The translations under genes and the position numbers were made by a program. From assembly GCA_002369135.1 (NCBI GenBank), contig DFEY01000001.1, forward strand, positions 1 to 64,000: 64,000 nucleotides of DNA, in the 5' to 3' direction. The notes under the pieces are model-generated. The model made no database searches, was not told where the DNA came from, and worked only from the letters and a program-made list of their open reading frames with translations. The DNA comes from Lachnospira sp. UBA3790. GTDB lineage: Bacteria; Bacillota; Clostridia; Lachnospirales; Lachnospiraceae. Of the stretch, positions 34,783 to 42,848 are shown one piece after another (the stretch's first letter is position 1; every line of letters starts with the position of its first letter).

Positions 34783-36243
34783 TTATTGTCCTTGTGCGTT
34801 TGTATATTGTTTTGCCAATCTCTTGAGTGTCTTTGAGTCTGTGCCAGACAAAGCTTTGTTTAGAAGCTTGTGACCGTAATCAACAGAAGTATCGTTTTTC
34901 AATACAACAGATAACGCCTGTCCGTTCCAAAGAACTCTCTGTCTAGAAGATTCTCCGATAACGCCAAATGAAACAATTTTCCATCCATCGTATCCCTGGT
35001 GCCCAGCCACTCTTGACTGTAGAAGAGCCATAGATGATGCATCAATATCTGTCTCCAAACAATCATTAATAGCACTCATTACGCCATTGTATCTAAGTAG
35101 AATAGTAGGAGATAGGGCTTTATCAGCAACACCTTTTAGCACGGCAGTTTGGTTTCTATTTCTTTGAATATCGCCGTTGGCAAAGGCCTTACGAGTTCTA
35201 GCAAATGTTAGAGCCTCGTTGCCGTCCATTTCCATTCTACCTTTTTTAAATGTATATTTCTTTCTCTTGCCGTTGTCTTCGCCGTAGTCTTCGTAAGTTG
35301 TGTAAGAGAAACTCTTTTCAACATCCACATCAATGCCGCCCAACTCATCAATAAGTTTACCAAAGCCAGTAAAGTTAAGCTGTGCGTAGTGATAGTGGTT
35401 GCTATCAACATTGAATTTGAACTGCTTCTTTAGAGAATCCATAATAGCAGTTTTTCCATGATCCCAGTGAACTTCACATGCGTAGTTCCAACCTGCAGCG
35501 CCCACCTTTTCGCCGTTATTGTTTCTAGCCTGTCCGTTTCCGTAAAGACCAATGTGAGTAAGCTTGTCGGAATTTAGCGAAGTGTTAATAGAAACACTCT
35601 TTGCAATTACTGGAATATAATAATCTCTAGGAATAGACACCATCATAACAGTGTGAGTTTTAGGATTCACAGCCGCTAAGATATTAGTGTCTGATCTCTC
35701 GTTTCCTTCTTTATTCAAATCTCCAAATGTGTCTGCAGCTGATACAAAAACAACAAATGGATTTTCGTCCACCTTGCTCTTTCCACCTATTGATAGGAAT
35801 GGAAGAACAAAGATGCATACTAGCAACGCAATACTAACTAGTATTGAAACAACTTTTCCAACTCGTTTAGTTGATCTTTTCTTTCCAACCGTCAAAATAA
35901 GTGCAAGTATTAGGAAGAATACCAAAGCAGCGCTGATTCCTATAAATATAGGATCAGGGACATTTGGCATATAAGACCACTTGTGTGTCATCATCAAATA
36001 TACAAAATATCCAGAAAGAGCTAGCTGAATAACAACAAGAATAATACTAATGATAGTACTATTTTTAAGTTTTTTTGCGTCTTTCTGGGTAGGTCTAGCG
36101 TTATTTCTAGGAGAAGGACCGCCGTTTTTAGGCGCCCTACCAGAACCCTGTCTAGATTTTCTAGATGAACCCTTAGACAAAGTCTCTGAACTATATCCAT
36201 AATCTCCTTTTTTTATGCTGTCAGGACCGTTTAAATTATTCAT
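34783..36243 (-). CDS. LCP (LytR-CpsA-Psr) family glycopolymer ligase
   Basis: A 486-residue protein with a basic, Ser/Gly-rich N-terminal tail, three transmembrane helices (about 62-85, 99-120, 130-152) and a large extracellular LCP domain. Visible motifs include RSDTNILAAVNPKTHTVMMVSIPRDYYIPV (residues 183-212) and ALTFARTRKAFANGDIQRNRNQ near 375, which hold the arginine and acidic residues used with pyrophosphate lipids. LCP proteins transfer undecaprenyl-linked polymers to peptidoglycan. It is divergent from, and next to, the surface-polymer locus, so it is a good candidate for its attachment step. Confidence 0.9.
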   Translation of the reverse strand: MNNLNGPDSIKKGDYGYSSETLSKGSSRKSRQGSGRAPKNGGPSPRNNARPTQKDAKKLKNSTIISIILVVIQLALSGYFVYLMMTHKWSYMPNVPDPIFIGISAALVFFLILALILTVGKKRSTKRVGKVVSILVSIALLVCIFVLPFLSIGGKSKVDENPFVVFVSAADTFGDLNKEGNERSDTNILAAVNPKTHTVMMVSIPRDYYIPVIAKSVSINTSLNSDKLTHIGLYGNGQARNNNGEKVGAAGWNYACEVHWDHGKTAIMDSLKKQFKFNVDSNHYHYAQLNFTGFGKLIDELGGIDVDVEKSFSYTTYEDYGEDNGKRKKYTFKKGRMEMDGNEALTFARTRKAFANGDIQRNRNQTAVLKGVADKALSPTILLRYNGVMSAINDCLETDIDASSMALLQSRVAGHQGYDGWKIVSFGVIGESSRQRVLWNGQALSVVLKNDTSVDYGHKLLNKALSGTDSKTLKRLAKQYTNAQGQ

Positions 36244-36313
36244 AAAATCCTCCTAAATGTGGACTGTTTTTTCTATAAAAAAGTCGCTTGTATTATAGCA
36301 TTATTGCGTTTGA

Positions 36314-36342
36314 TTGACAAACAATATGCCCTTTGATAAAAT
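36314..36342 (+). promoter_or_regulatory. Promoter of the surface-polymer locus
   Basis: TTGACA (36314-36319) and TAAAAT (36337-36342) with 17-bp spacing, 30 bp before the sugar transferase start. It is a near-consensus sigma-A site. Confidence 0.65.
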
Positions 36343-36371
36343 TTTAATTGATTTAATAAGAGGTTGTATTT

Positions 36372-37805
36372 ATGAGAAAATCAAGAACATTCAGAAGGAT
36401 AGTTGTCTTGCTTTTGCTAGCAATCATTGTTGCTGCGCAGACTGCTATCTTTATCTATTATTGGGATATGTACTATACCGAAGGTACAGGATTGTATGAT
36501 GCTTTCTTCTCAAGAGGAAAGGTTGTACTTTATTTCATGTACGGTTTAATGTTCTTGGTATTCTGTAACGTTTACGGTGCATTTAAACTCGGAACATTGC
36601 AGTACTCTAACCTATTTTTCTCACAGGCATTGGCCATCCTATTTACTAACCTATTTATCTATCTACAAGCATCCTTGCTTTCTTTGAAGATGGTTAACGT
36701 GGCACCGGTACTTGGCATGACATTTATCAATATGTTATGTGCACTCATTTGGTGTGCACTGGCGTTGTTAGTCTATCGTTGGCTATACCCACCTAGAAAG
36801 CTATTATTGATATATAGTGACAGAGATCCAGATAACCTAGTTAAGAAAATTGAAACTAGGGAAGATAAATATTTGATTGACGATAGAATCCACTGCGATT
36901 CACCGGCAGAGGAACTTCGAAATGCAATAAGAAGACATAAAGCAGTTCTTCTTTGCGACATTCCTAGTGGAAGAAGAAACAAAATTATCAAATACTGTTA
37001 TATGCACGATAAGAGAGCATATGTTACACCAAAACTTTCAGACTTAATTATTCTGGGAGCTGGACAAAACACATTGTTTGATTCGCCACTTCTTGTAACA
37101 AAGATTAAGGGACTTAAGTGGGAGCAAGCAGCATTTAAGAGATTGTTAGATATTATTATCGCACTTATTTTGTGTGTTCCTACCATACTTATAACTATTC
37201 TTGTGGCTATAGGAGATTTGATTTGGGACAGAGGACCAATTTTCTATCTACAGCCACGTATTACACAAAACGGCAAAAAGTTTAAAATAATTAAATTTAG
37301 AAGTATGAAAGTGGACTCTGAAAAACAAGGAGCTCAACTTGCAAAGAAAGATGATGACAGAATTACCAAGGTAGGTAGAGTTCTTCGTGCTACACACTTA
37401 GACGAACTACCACAGGTATTCAATATACTTATTGGACAAATGTCTGTAGTGGGACCTCGTCCTGAAAGACCAGAAATAGCAGAAGAGTACTTGGCAGATA
37501 TTCCAGAGTTTAAGTTTAGACTTAAAGTAAAGGCTGGACTAACTGGATATGCACAAGTGTATGGAAAATATAATACTACTCCATATGATAAATTAAAACT
37601 AGACTTGTACTACATTCAAAACTATTCATTCTGGAGAGACCTTCAGCTTTTGTTGATGACGTTTAAGATTCTCTTCATCAAAGAAAATAGAGAGGGTGTA
37701 GAACAAGATCAAAAGACAGCAAGAGTTGAAAACCCAAAGAAAAAAGAGGAATATGATTTAGGTGAAGTAGAACCACCTATGGATGAATTATATAAAGGTG
37801 AGTAA
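36372..37805 (+). CDS. Polyprenyl-phosphate glycosyl-1-phosphate transferase
   Basis: A 477-residue initiating sugar-phosphate transferase. It has about four N-terminal helices (residues 8-140), a middle nucleotide-binding-like domain (about 140-235), a hydrophobic hairpin near 262-285, and the catalytic bacterial sugar transferase domain: RITQNGKKFKIIKFRSMK, then LRATHLDELPQVFNILIGQMSVVGPRPERPE. It would place the first sugar phosphate on undecaprenyl phosphate at the inner membrane. It is the first gene of the locus. The sugar cannot be read from sequence. Confidence 0.92.
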   Translation: MRKSRTFRRIVVLLLLAIIVAAQTAIFIYYWDMYYTEGTGLYDAFFSRGKVVLYFMYGLMFLVFCNVYGAFKLGTLQYSNLFFSQALAILFTNLFIYLQASLLSLKMVNVAPVLGMTFINMLCALIWCALALLVYRWLYPPRKLLLIYSDRDPDNLVKKIETREDKYLIDDRIHCDSPAEELRNAIRRHKAVLLCDIPSGRRNKIIKYCYMHDKRAYVTPKLSDLIILGAGQNTLFDSPLLVTKIKGLKWEQAAFKRLLDIIIALILCVPTILITILVAIGDLIWDRGPIFYLQPRITQNGKKFKIIKFRSMKVDSEKQGAQLAKKDDDRITKVGRVLRATHLDELPQVFNILIGQMSVVGPRPERPEIAEEYLADIPEFKFRLKVKAGLTGYAQVYGKYNTTPYDKLKLDLYYIQNYSFWRDLQLLLMTFKILFIKENREGVEQDQKTARVENPKKKEEYDLGEVEPPMDELYKGE

Positions 37806-37806
37806 A

Positions 37807-38622
37807 ATGGCAGACTATTCGGTATTGATGTCGGTTTACAAAAAAGAAAACCCAGAATATTTAAAGACTGCCATTGATAGTATGCTTAATCAAAGCGTTG
37901 CTACAAATGACTTTGTATTAGTATGCGATGGCCCATTAACAGATAGCTTGGATGAAGTGATTTCGAATTTCGAAAAAACTAATCCGGGCTTATTTAATGT
38001 TGTAAGATTGCCAGAAAATAAAGGTTTAGCACTCGCCCTCAACGAAGGAATCAAACATTGCAAAAATGAAATTGTGGCGAGAATGGATTCAGATGATTTC
38101 AGCAAACCCGATAGAATAGAAAAGCAACTAAAAGCGATGGATGAAACCGGCGCTGATATAGTGGGCTCAAATATTTTCGAGTTTAACGGAGATATTACGC
38201 GACTTACAGGCGAGAGAAATTTGCCGGAGACCGACGAAGAAATAAGAGCGTTTGCAAAATCAAGAAGTCCTTTCAACCACCCATCAGTGGTTTATAAAAA
38301 ATCCAAAGTGGAACTAGTGGGCGGCTACGGAAAATTCGACTACTTTGAAGATTACTATCTCTGGGTAACACTTCTTCAAAACGGATGCAAAGGCTACAAC
38401 GTACAAGAGGCACTTGTTTTGATGAGGGCAGGAGATGATCTATACTTAAGGCGCGGTGGAAAGGCCTATGCTAAATGCGTAATGGCATTTGAAAAACATT
38501 TGCTTAGCATTGGATATATTTCAAGATTTACTTATTTGAAGCAGACAAGCGCAAGAGTTTTAATTGCAATTGCGCCAAACAAATTTAGAGAAAAAGTGTA
38601 CAAGAAAAAACTTAGAGGTTAG
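37807..38622 (+). CDS. Glycosyltransferase family 2
   Basis: A 271-residue GT-A enzyme. It has MSVYKKENPEYLKTAIDSML at the N-terminus, an ARMDSDDFSKPDRIEKQL segment containing the metal-binding D-x-D, and the acceptor-region EDYYLWV. The ATG one base after the upstream stop is chosen (GGTGAG site); the frame opens eight codons earlier inside the previous gene. It probably adds a sugar to the undecaprenyl-linked primer or the polymer repeat. Confidence 0.9.
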   Translation: MADYSVLMSVYKKENPEYLKTAIDSMLNQSVATNDFVLVCDGPLTDSLDEVISNFEKTNPGLFNVVRLPENKGLALALNEGIKHCKNEIVARMDSDDFSKPDRIEKQLKAMDETGADIVGSNIFEFNGDITRLTGERNLPETDEEIRAFAKSRSPFNHPSVVYKKSKVELVGGYGKFDYFEDYYLWVTLLQNGCKGYNVQEALVLMRAGDDLYLRRGGKAYAKCVMAFEKHLLSIGYISRFTYLKQTSARVLIAIAPNKFREKVYKKKLRG

Positions 38623-38624
38623 CG

Positions 38625-39767
38625 ATGGACAAGGCTGAGTTTAAAAAATCGTTATTAAAAATTGCGTTTAAGCCGCTTACTCTTCTCAACATGATGAAGA
38701 AGAAGGACAAGAGGCTTATATTCTTTTACTCAAATTTAGGTTTTAGAGATAATGTAAAAGCATTTTATGATTTTTTGATTGAACATAACTATAATGAAAA
38801 ATATTATTTTGTGGTCAGCATAAACGATTATGAAGACTACCAATTTAATGCGCCTAAACACGTTAAGTTCGTAAATAACAAGGAGGGTATTAAATATTTT
38901 CTAAAAGCCAAGTACGCATTTTACTGCTTCGGCAAATACCCTATCAAACCTGCCAAAAGTCAGATGGTTGTAAACCTTTGGCACGGAACTCCACTAAAGA
39001 GAATCGGAAATTTAGAGGACGGCAAAGAACAAGTAGATTACAACTTCTTCACAAAAGTTATTGCATCATCACCTATGTATCAACCAATAATGGCTGACAT
39101 CTTTGGATGCAAGGAAGAAGATGTAGATGTGTTAGGAAACCCTAGAAACGATGAGATGTTTAAAGTTAATCAGATTCTAGATACAGCAATTCTTCGCGGA
39201 GCTAGAAGATTAATTGTTTGGCTTCCAACATATAGGGAATTTAATGACAATATGCTCGTTCCTCTTTTAACTAATGATGAACTAGAAGATTTGAACCAAT
39301 TTTTGAGAACGAAAAACTGGAGAATGATAATAAAACTTCATCCTTTGCAGGAGGCGTCGCTTTCTGACATGAAGTATTCACATATTGATATTTATAATGA
39401 GAAGCAACTCAAAGATAACGACATGAGTGTTTACACAATTCTCAGAAACGCTGATGCGCTTATCACGGATTATTCGTCGGTGTTCTTTGACTACTTGATG
39501 TTAGATAGACCTATTGCGTTCGTGACAGAGGACTTTGAAGAGTACAAAGAGAAGCGAGGTTTTATTTTTGATAAGCCTGAGGACTTTATGCCGGGCCCTA
39601 TCATCAAGGACCTAGAGCATATGAAGAATTTCCTAAGCTCTGTGGATTATGGAATCGACACATATAGAGACGACCGCCACGAAGTAAACGCAATGGTAAA
39701 CACTTATAACGACGGAAGAAGTGCGATGAGGATCGCAGCCAATTATTTGGATAATGAAGATAATTAA
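38625..39767 (+). CDS. CDP-glycerol glycerophosphotransferase family protein
   Basis: A 380-residue GT-B-like enzyme of the TagB/TagF family. It has LWHGTPLKRIGNL near residue 119 and ITDYSSVFFDYLMLDRPIAF near 281; the His of HGTPLK and the TDYSS region bind the acceptor and the CDP-polyol in this family. N-terminal residues FSNLGFRDNVKAFYDFL fit the family start, and there is no fused GT2 domain. The preceding gene ends 2 bp upstream. It could be a priming or a polymerising enzyme. Confidence 0.9.
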   Translation: MDKAEFKKSLLKIAFKPLTLLNMMKKKDKRLIFFYSNLGFRDNVKAFYDFLIEHNYNEKYYFVVSINDYEDYQFNAPKHVKFVNNKEGIKYFLKAKYAFYCFGKYPIKPAKSQMVVNLWHGTPLKRIGNLEDGKEQVDYNFFTKVIASSPMYQPIMADIFGCKEEDVDVLGNPRNDEMFKVNQILDTAILRGARRLIVWLPTYREFNDNMLVPLLTNDELEDLNQFLRTKNWRMIIKLHPLQEASLSDMKYSHIDIYNEKQLKDNDMSVYTILRNADALITDYSSVFFDYLMLDRPIAFVTEDFEEYKEKRGFIFDKPEDFMPGPIIKDLEHMKNFLSSVDYGIDTYRDDRHEVNAMVNTYNDGRSAMRIAANYLDNEDN

Positions 39768-40938
39768 AAATATACTAAGAGCTTTTAAGCTCGTAGGAAA
39801 GAAAATACTTTATAAATTAGCCCGCGCAACTACAAAGGTAGATGAGCGCGTGGTATTTTTTGAGAGTTTCCAGGGACGAAATTATTCTTGTAGCCCTAAA
39901 GCCATATTTGAGGAGATGAGAGACTCGGGCGAGTATAATGATTATGAGTTTATTTGGTCTTTTCGAAATGTTCATAGGCCTGGAAAAATCTTGCAAAAAC
40001 TAGTAGGCAACGAAAAAGGACCAAAAATTTCTATTGTTAAATATGAAACATTTTCATATTACAAAACACTAGCTAAAGCAAAGTACTGGGTGTTAAATTC
40101 AAACACAAGAAAATTTTTAAAGCCTAATGAAGAGCAGGTATACATTCAGACGTGGCACGGAACACCGCTAAAGAAGATTGGACTAGATGTGCCAGGCAGC
40201 GATTTGGATTACGCACATGAGGGAGAAAAGTTTTCATATATGATTTCTCCATCCAAGTACTGTAGCGAAAAGTTAGTTTCTGCATTTGGCTTGCAAGGAA
40301 GAGAAGATATAGTTTTAGAAACTGGCTATCCAAGAAATGATGCGTTGTTTACATTTGATCAGGCAAAGGTAAATTCAATTTTAAGAGAACTAGATGTTCC
40401 ACGTGGAAAGAAGATAATTTTATACGCTCCAACTTTTAGAGATAACAAACGCTCTGAGGTGAGTGGATATGAGAATGCATCGGGACTAGATTTCGACAAA
40501 TTAAAAGAACAGATTGGGGATGAATATATAATTCTATTCAGAGCACATTACTTTGTTGCAAAGAATATGGATTTTGAAAAGTATAAAGATTTTGTGATAG
40601 ATGTTTCAGACTACGAAGATGTGAATGACTTATACATAATAAGCGATATGCTTATAACAGATTACTCATCAGTGTTCTTCGACTATGCAAACCTAAAGCG
40701 CCCAATAATCTTTTATATGTATGATTACGAAGACTACAAAGCAAATGCCAGAGACTTCTACCTAGACCAAAACGAACTTCCAGGCCCAATAACCAAAACC
40801 CAAGACGAGTTAGTTAAAGCAATAGAGGAAACAAGATTCTTCATTCCAGATGCTAGATATTCAATGTTCAATCAAAAATATAATCACTTGGACGGAATCA
40901 ACAAGGGATTGGAAGTTGCAAAGAAAATTATTAAATAA
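39754..40938 (+). CDS. CDP-glycerol glycerophosphotransferase family protein
   Basis: A 394-residue second family member, starting 14 bp inside the preceding gene. A short basic N-terminus is followed by VVFFESFQGRNYSCSPKAIFEEM. The catalytic regions are WHGTPLKKIGLDV near residue 135 and LITDYSSVFFDYANLKRPIIFYM near 301. This is the organisation of TagF-type polyglycerol/ribitol phosphate polymerases. The two overlapping genes probably act in succession. A conserved-loop terminator follows. Confidence 0.9.
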   Translation: MKIIKNILRAFKLVGKKILYKLARATTKVDERVVFFESFQGRNYSCSPKAIFEEMRDSGEYNDYEFIWSFRNVHRPGKILQKLVGNEKGPKISIVKYETFSYYKTLAKAKYWVLNSNTRKFLKPNEEQVYIQTWHGTPLKKIGLDVPGSDLDYAHEGEKFSYMISPSKYCSEKLVSAFGLQGREDIVLETGYPRNDALFTFDQAKVNSILRELDVPRGKKIILYAPTFRDNKRSEVSGYENASGLDFDKLKEQIGDEYIILFRAHYFVAKNMDFEKYKDFVIDVSDYEDVNDLYIISDMLITDYSSVFFDYANLKRPIIFYMYDYEDYKANARDFYLDQNELPGPITKTQDELVKAIEETRFFIPDARYSMFNQKYNHLDGINKGLEVAKKIIK

Positions 40939-40956
40939 TATAGAAAAATATTTAGA

Positions 40957-41016
40957 CAGAGAAAAAAGAGGTGGGGTCAAACGATTGTTAGTGCGACCTC
41001 ACCTCTTTTTTCTCTG
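40957..41016. terminator. Bidirectional terminator with conserved loop, copy B
   Basis: A 22-bp stem (40957-40978 with 40995-41016, one G-T pair) around the loop aaacgattgttagtgc, between convergent genes. The loop is identical to that near 32.58 kb while the stem sequence differs. Confidence 0.85.
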
Positions 41017-41026
41017 CCCCAAAACA

Positions 41027-42220
41027 TTATTTGTCTAAATCATTTAGATAAGAATTTTCTGTGATTAAGTCTACAATTGCTTTTGAGGCGGTTCCCTCAT
41101 CACAGTGATTATATTTGTTATGGAAAGCCTCATATTTATCGAGCCATTCCTCTTTATTGTAATTCTTAATTGATTCAATTAGTTCATCGTTGGTGTATAC
41201 CAATGGGCCGGGAGCTTCTTCTTTGAAGTCGAAGTAGAAGCCGCGAAGGTTGTTCATATATTCGTCGTAGTCGTAAGTGAAGAATACGATTGGACGATTC
41301 AAAACGCTGTAATCAAACATTACAGAAGAGTAGTCTGTGATTAGCATATCTGAAACCAAGTAAAGATCTGCTATGTCGCAGCCCTCGTCAAACTGATAGA
41401 CAAAGCCCTCGTACTTACTCCAATCCACAGAATCCTTGATTAGATAGTGATATTTAACAATCATCACATACTCATCTGAGATAGCCTCGCGCAAAGTGTC
41501 AAAGTCCATCTGGTTAGCAAATTTATATTTGCCCAAGTCGTAATATTGGTTATCGCGCCATGTTGGAGCGTATAAAATTACCTTTTTATTTAGTGGAAGA
41601 CCCATCTCACGCTTCAATTCATAGATCTGACTGGCAGTGGTGTTAAGAAGCTTATCATTTCTTGGGTAACCAACCTCTAATATTGTCTTATCAAAATCAA
41701 AACAGCTTCTAAAAATCTTTGTCGAGTACGAATTTTGCGACAAAAGATAATCCCAAGCAGCGATACTCTTTCTAAAGTGTTTGTGATATCTATCTACATT
41801 AGTGTTTCCTGCCATATCAATAGCTTCCATATCTAGCGCAAGTTTTTTTAGAGGTGTTCCATGCCAAGTCTGAATGTACTTACCCTTACGATTTTTGTGT
41901 AGATATCTAGGAAGTCTAGAGTCTGACACTATGAAAGCAGCAGACGAATAAACCTTAAAGAAAGGCATAGTTTTGTAAGTGATAGTCTTGAATTTACCAG
42001 GAATTTTGCTAAGATCTACATCTTTCACATTTTTGAATGCCCAATAAACGTCAAACTTCTCATCTAAACCCTGACGAACGAACTCTTCGTATATATATCT
42101 AGGGTTTCCTGTGTAATTTCTAAACATGCTACTCTCAAAAACTATTACGTTTTCTTTGAAACGAATAGTCATTGCGAATAACTTATAAAAATTTGTTAAA
42201 AACTGCTTAATATACTTCAT
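41027..42220 (-). CDS. CDP-glycerol glycerophosphotransferase family protein (opposite strand)
   Basis: A 397-residue TagF-type protein closely resembling the one ending at 40938. It has VFESSMFRNYTGNPRYIYEE near the N-terminus, WHGTPLKKLALDM near residue 120, and LITDYSSVMFDYSVLNRPIVFFT near 294. It is transcribed against its neighbours, with GGAGG about 10 bases before the ATG, as a single-gene unit. The inverted orientation suggests a separately acquired or separately regulated polymerase. Confidence 0.9.
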   Translation of the reverse strand: MKYIKQFLTNFYKLFAMTIRFKENVIVFESSMFRNYTGNPRYIYEEFVRQGLDEKFDVYWAFKNVKDVDLSKIPGKFKTITYKTMPFFKVYSSAAFIVSDSRLPRYLHKNRKGKYIQTWHGTPLKKLALDMEAIDMAGNTNVDRYHKHFRKSIAAWDYLLSQNSYSTKIFRSCFDFDKTILEVGYPRNDKLLNTTASQIYELKREMGLPLNKKVILYAPTWRDNQYYDLGKYKFANQMDFDTLREAISDEYVMIVKYHYLIKDSVDWSKYEGFVYQFDEGCDIADLYLVSDMLITDYSSVMFDYSVLNRPIVFFTYDYDEYMNNLRGFYFDFKEEAPGPLVYTNDELIESIKNYNKEEWLDKYEAFHNKYNHCDEGTASKAIVDLITENSYLNDLDK

Positions 42221-42339
42221 AAAAAGTAAAAATCCTCCAGTAGTTTTTTCACAGGTGCTATTTTAACATATATAAGAAATTTTTCCACTTATTAGCCGTT
42301 CTTGACCAAAAATATGTTCGCTTCAAAGCCCCGTATTTA

Positions 42340-42368
42340 TTGATTATACTTTACGTATAAGTTATAAT
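42340..42368 (+). promoter_or_regulatory. tagD promoter
   Basis: TTGATT (42340-42345) and TATAAT (42363-42368) with 17-bp spacing. The start would be near 42375, so the leader is about 62 nt. Confidence 0.65.
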
Positions 42369-42383
42369 ATTACAAGGCTATGA

Positions 42384-42424
42384 AAGGAGATAATGCCTTT
42401 TTATTTTTAGTGCAAAAAGGCATT
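42384..42424 (+). promoter_or_regulatory. tagD leader with ribosome site, 5-codon ORF and hairpin
   Basis: AAGGAG (42384-42389) precedes a tiny ORF (ATG at 42393, stop 42408-42410, encoding MPFYF). AATGCCTTTTT (42392-42402) pairs with AAAAAGGCATT (42414-42424). No good ribosome site lies next to the tagD ATG itself. Confidence 0.5.
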
Positions 42425-42436
42425 GTTCTATTAATT

Positions 42437-42829
42437 ATGAAAAAAGTAATTACATACGGAACATTTGATATGCTTCACTATGGACATATAAATTTGCTTA
42501 GAAGAGCAAAGGAGTTGGGCGACTATTTAGTAGTGGTTCTATCTACTGATGAGTTCAACTGGAATATGAAGCAGAAAAAATGTTATTTTACATATGAAGA
42601 GAGAAAAATGGTGCTTGAAGCCATAAAATATGTGGATGAGGTTATCCCTGAGAACAATTGGGAACAGAAGATTGACGATGTTAAGAACAATGACATTGAC
42701 GTTTTCGTAATGGGTAATGACTGGGAAGGCAAATTTGACTTTCTAAAAGACTACTGCGAAGTAGTTTACTTGCCTAGAACAGAGGGAATCTCAACTACAC
42801 AGATAAAGGATGACTTAAATAACAAATAA
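42437..42829 (+). CDS. tagD: Glycerol-3-phosphate cytidylyltransferase
   Basis: A 130-residue cytidylyltransferase that makes CDP-glycerol from CTP and glycerol 3-phosphate, the donor for the glycerophosphotransferases. It has the nucleotidyltransferase GTFDMLHYGHINLLRRAKELGD motif (HxGH at about residue 14-17) and the C-terminal YLPRTEGISTTQIK (RTEGISTT) motif. The start at MKKVITYGTFD matches the family. A longer in-frame start at 42380 is unlikely because it would be only about 5 nt from the transcript start. The leader contains a hairpin. Confidence 0.93.
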   Translation: MKKVITYGTFDMLHYGHINLLRRAKELGDYLVVVLSTDEFNWNMKQKKCYFTYEERKMVLEAIKYVDEVIPENNWEQKIDDVKNNDIDVFVMGNDWEGKFDFLKDYCEVVYLPRTEGISTTQIKDDLNNK

Positions 42830-42848
42830 ATTTAAGTCAGGAGGATTT

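Noticed and set aside
40398..40413. Weak parS-like TGTTCCACGTGGAAAG in a glycerophosphotransferase gene
   Set aside because: Several mismatches to the consensus and located in coding sequence far from parAB.
40850..41038. 62-codon plus-strand frame crossing the conserved-loop terminator
   Set aside because: It overlaps the end of a real gene in another frame and runs through the hairpin, with no recognisable product.
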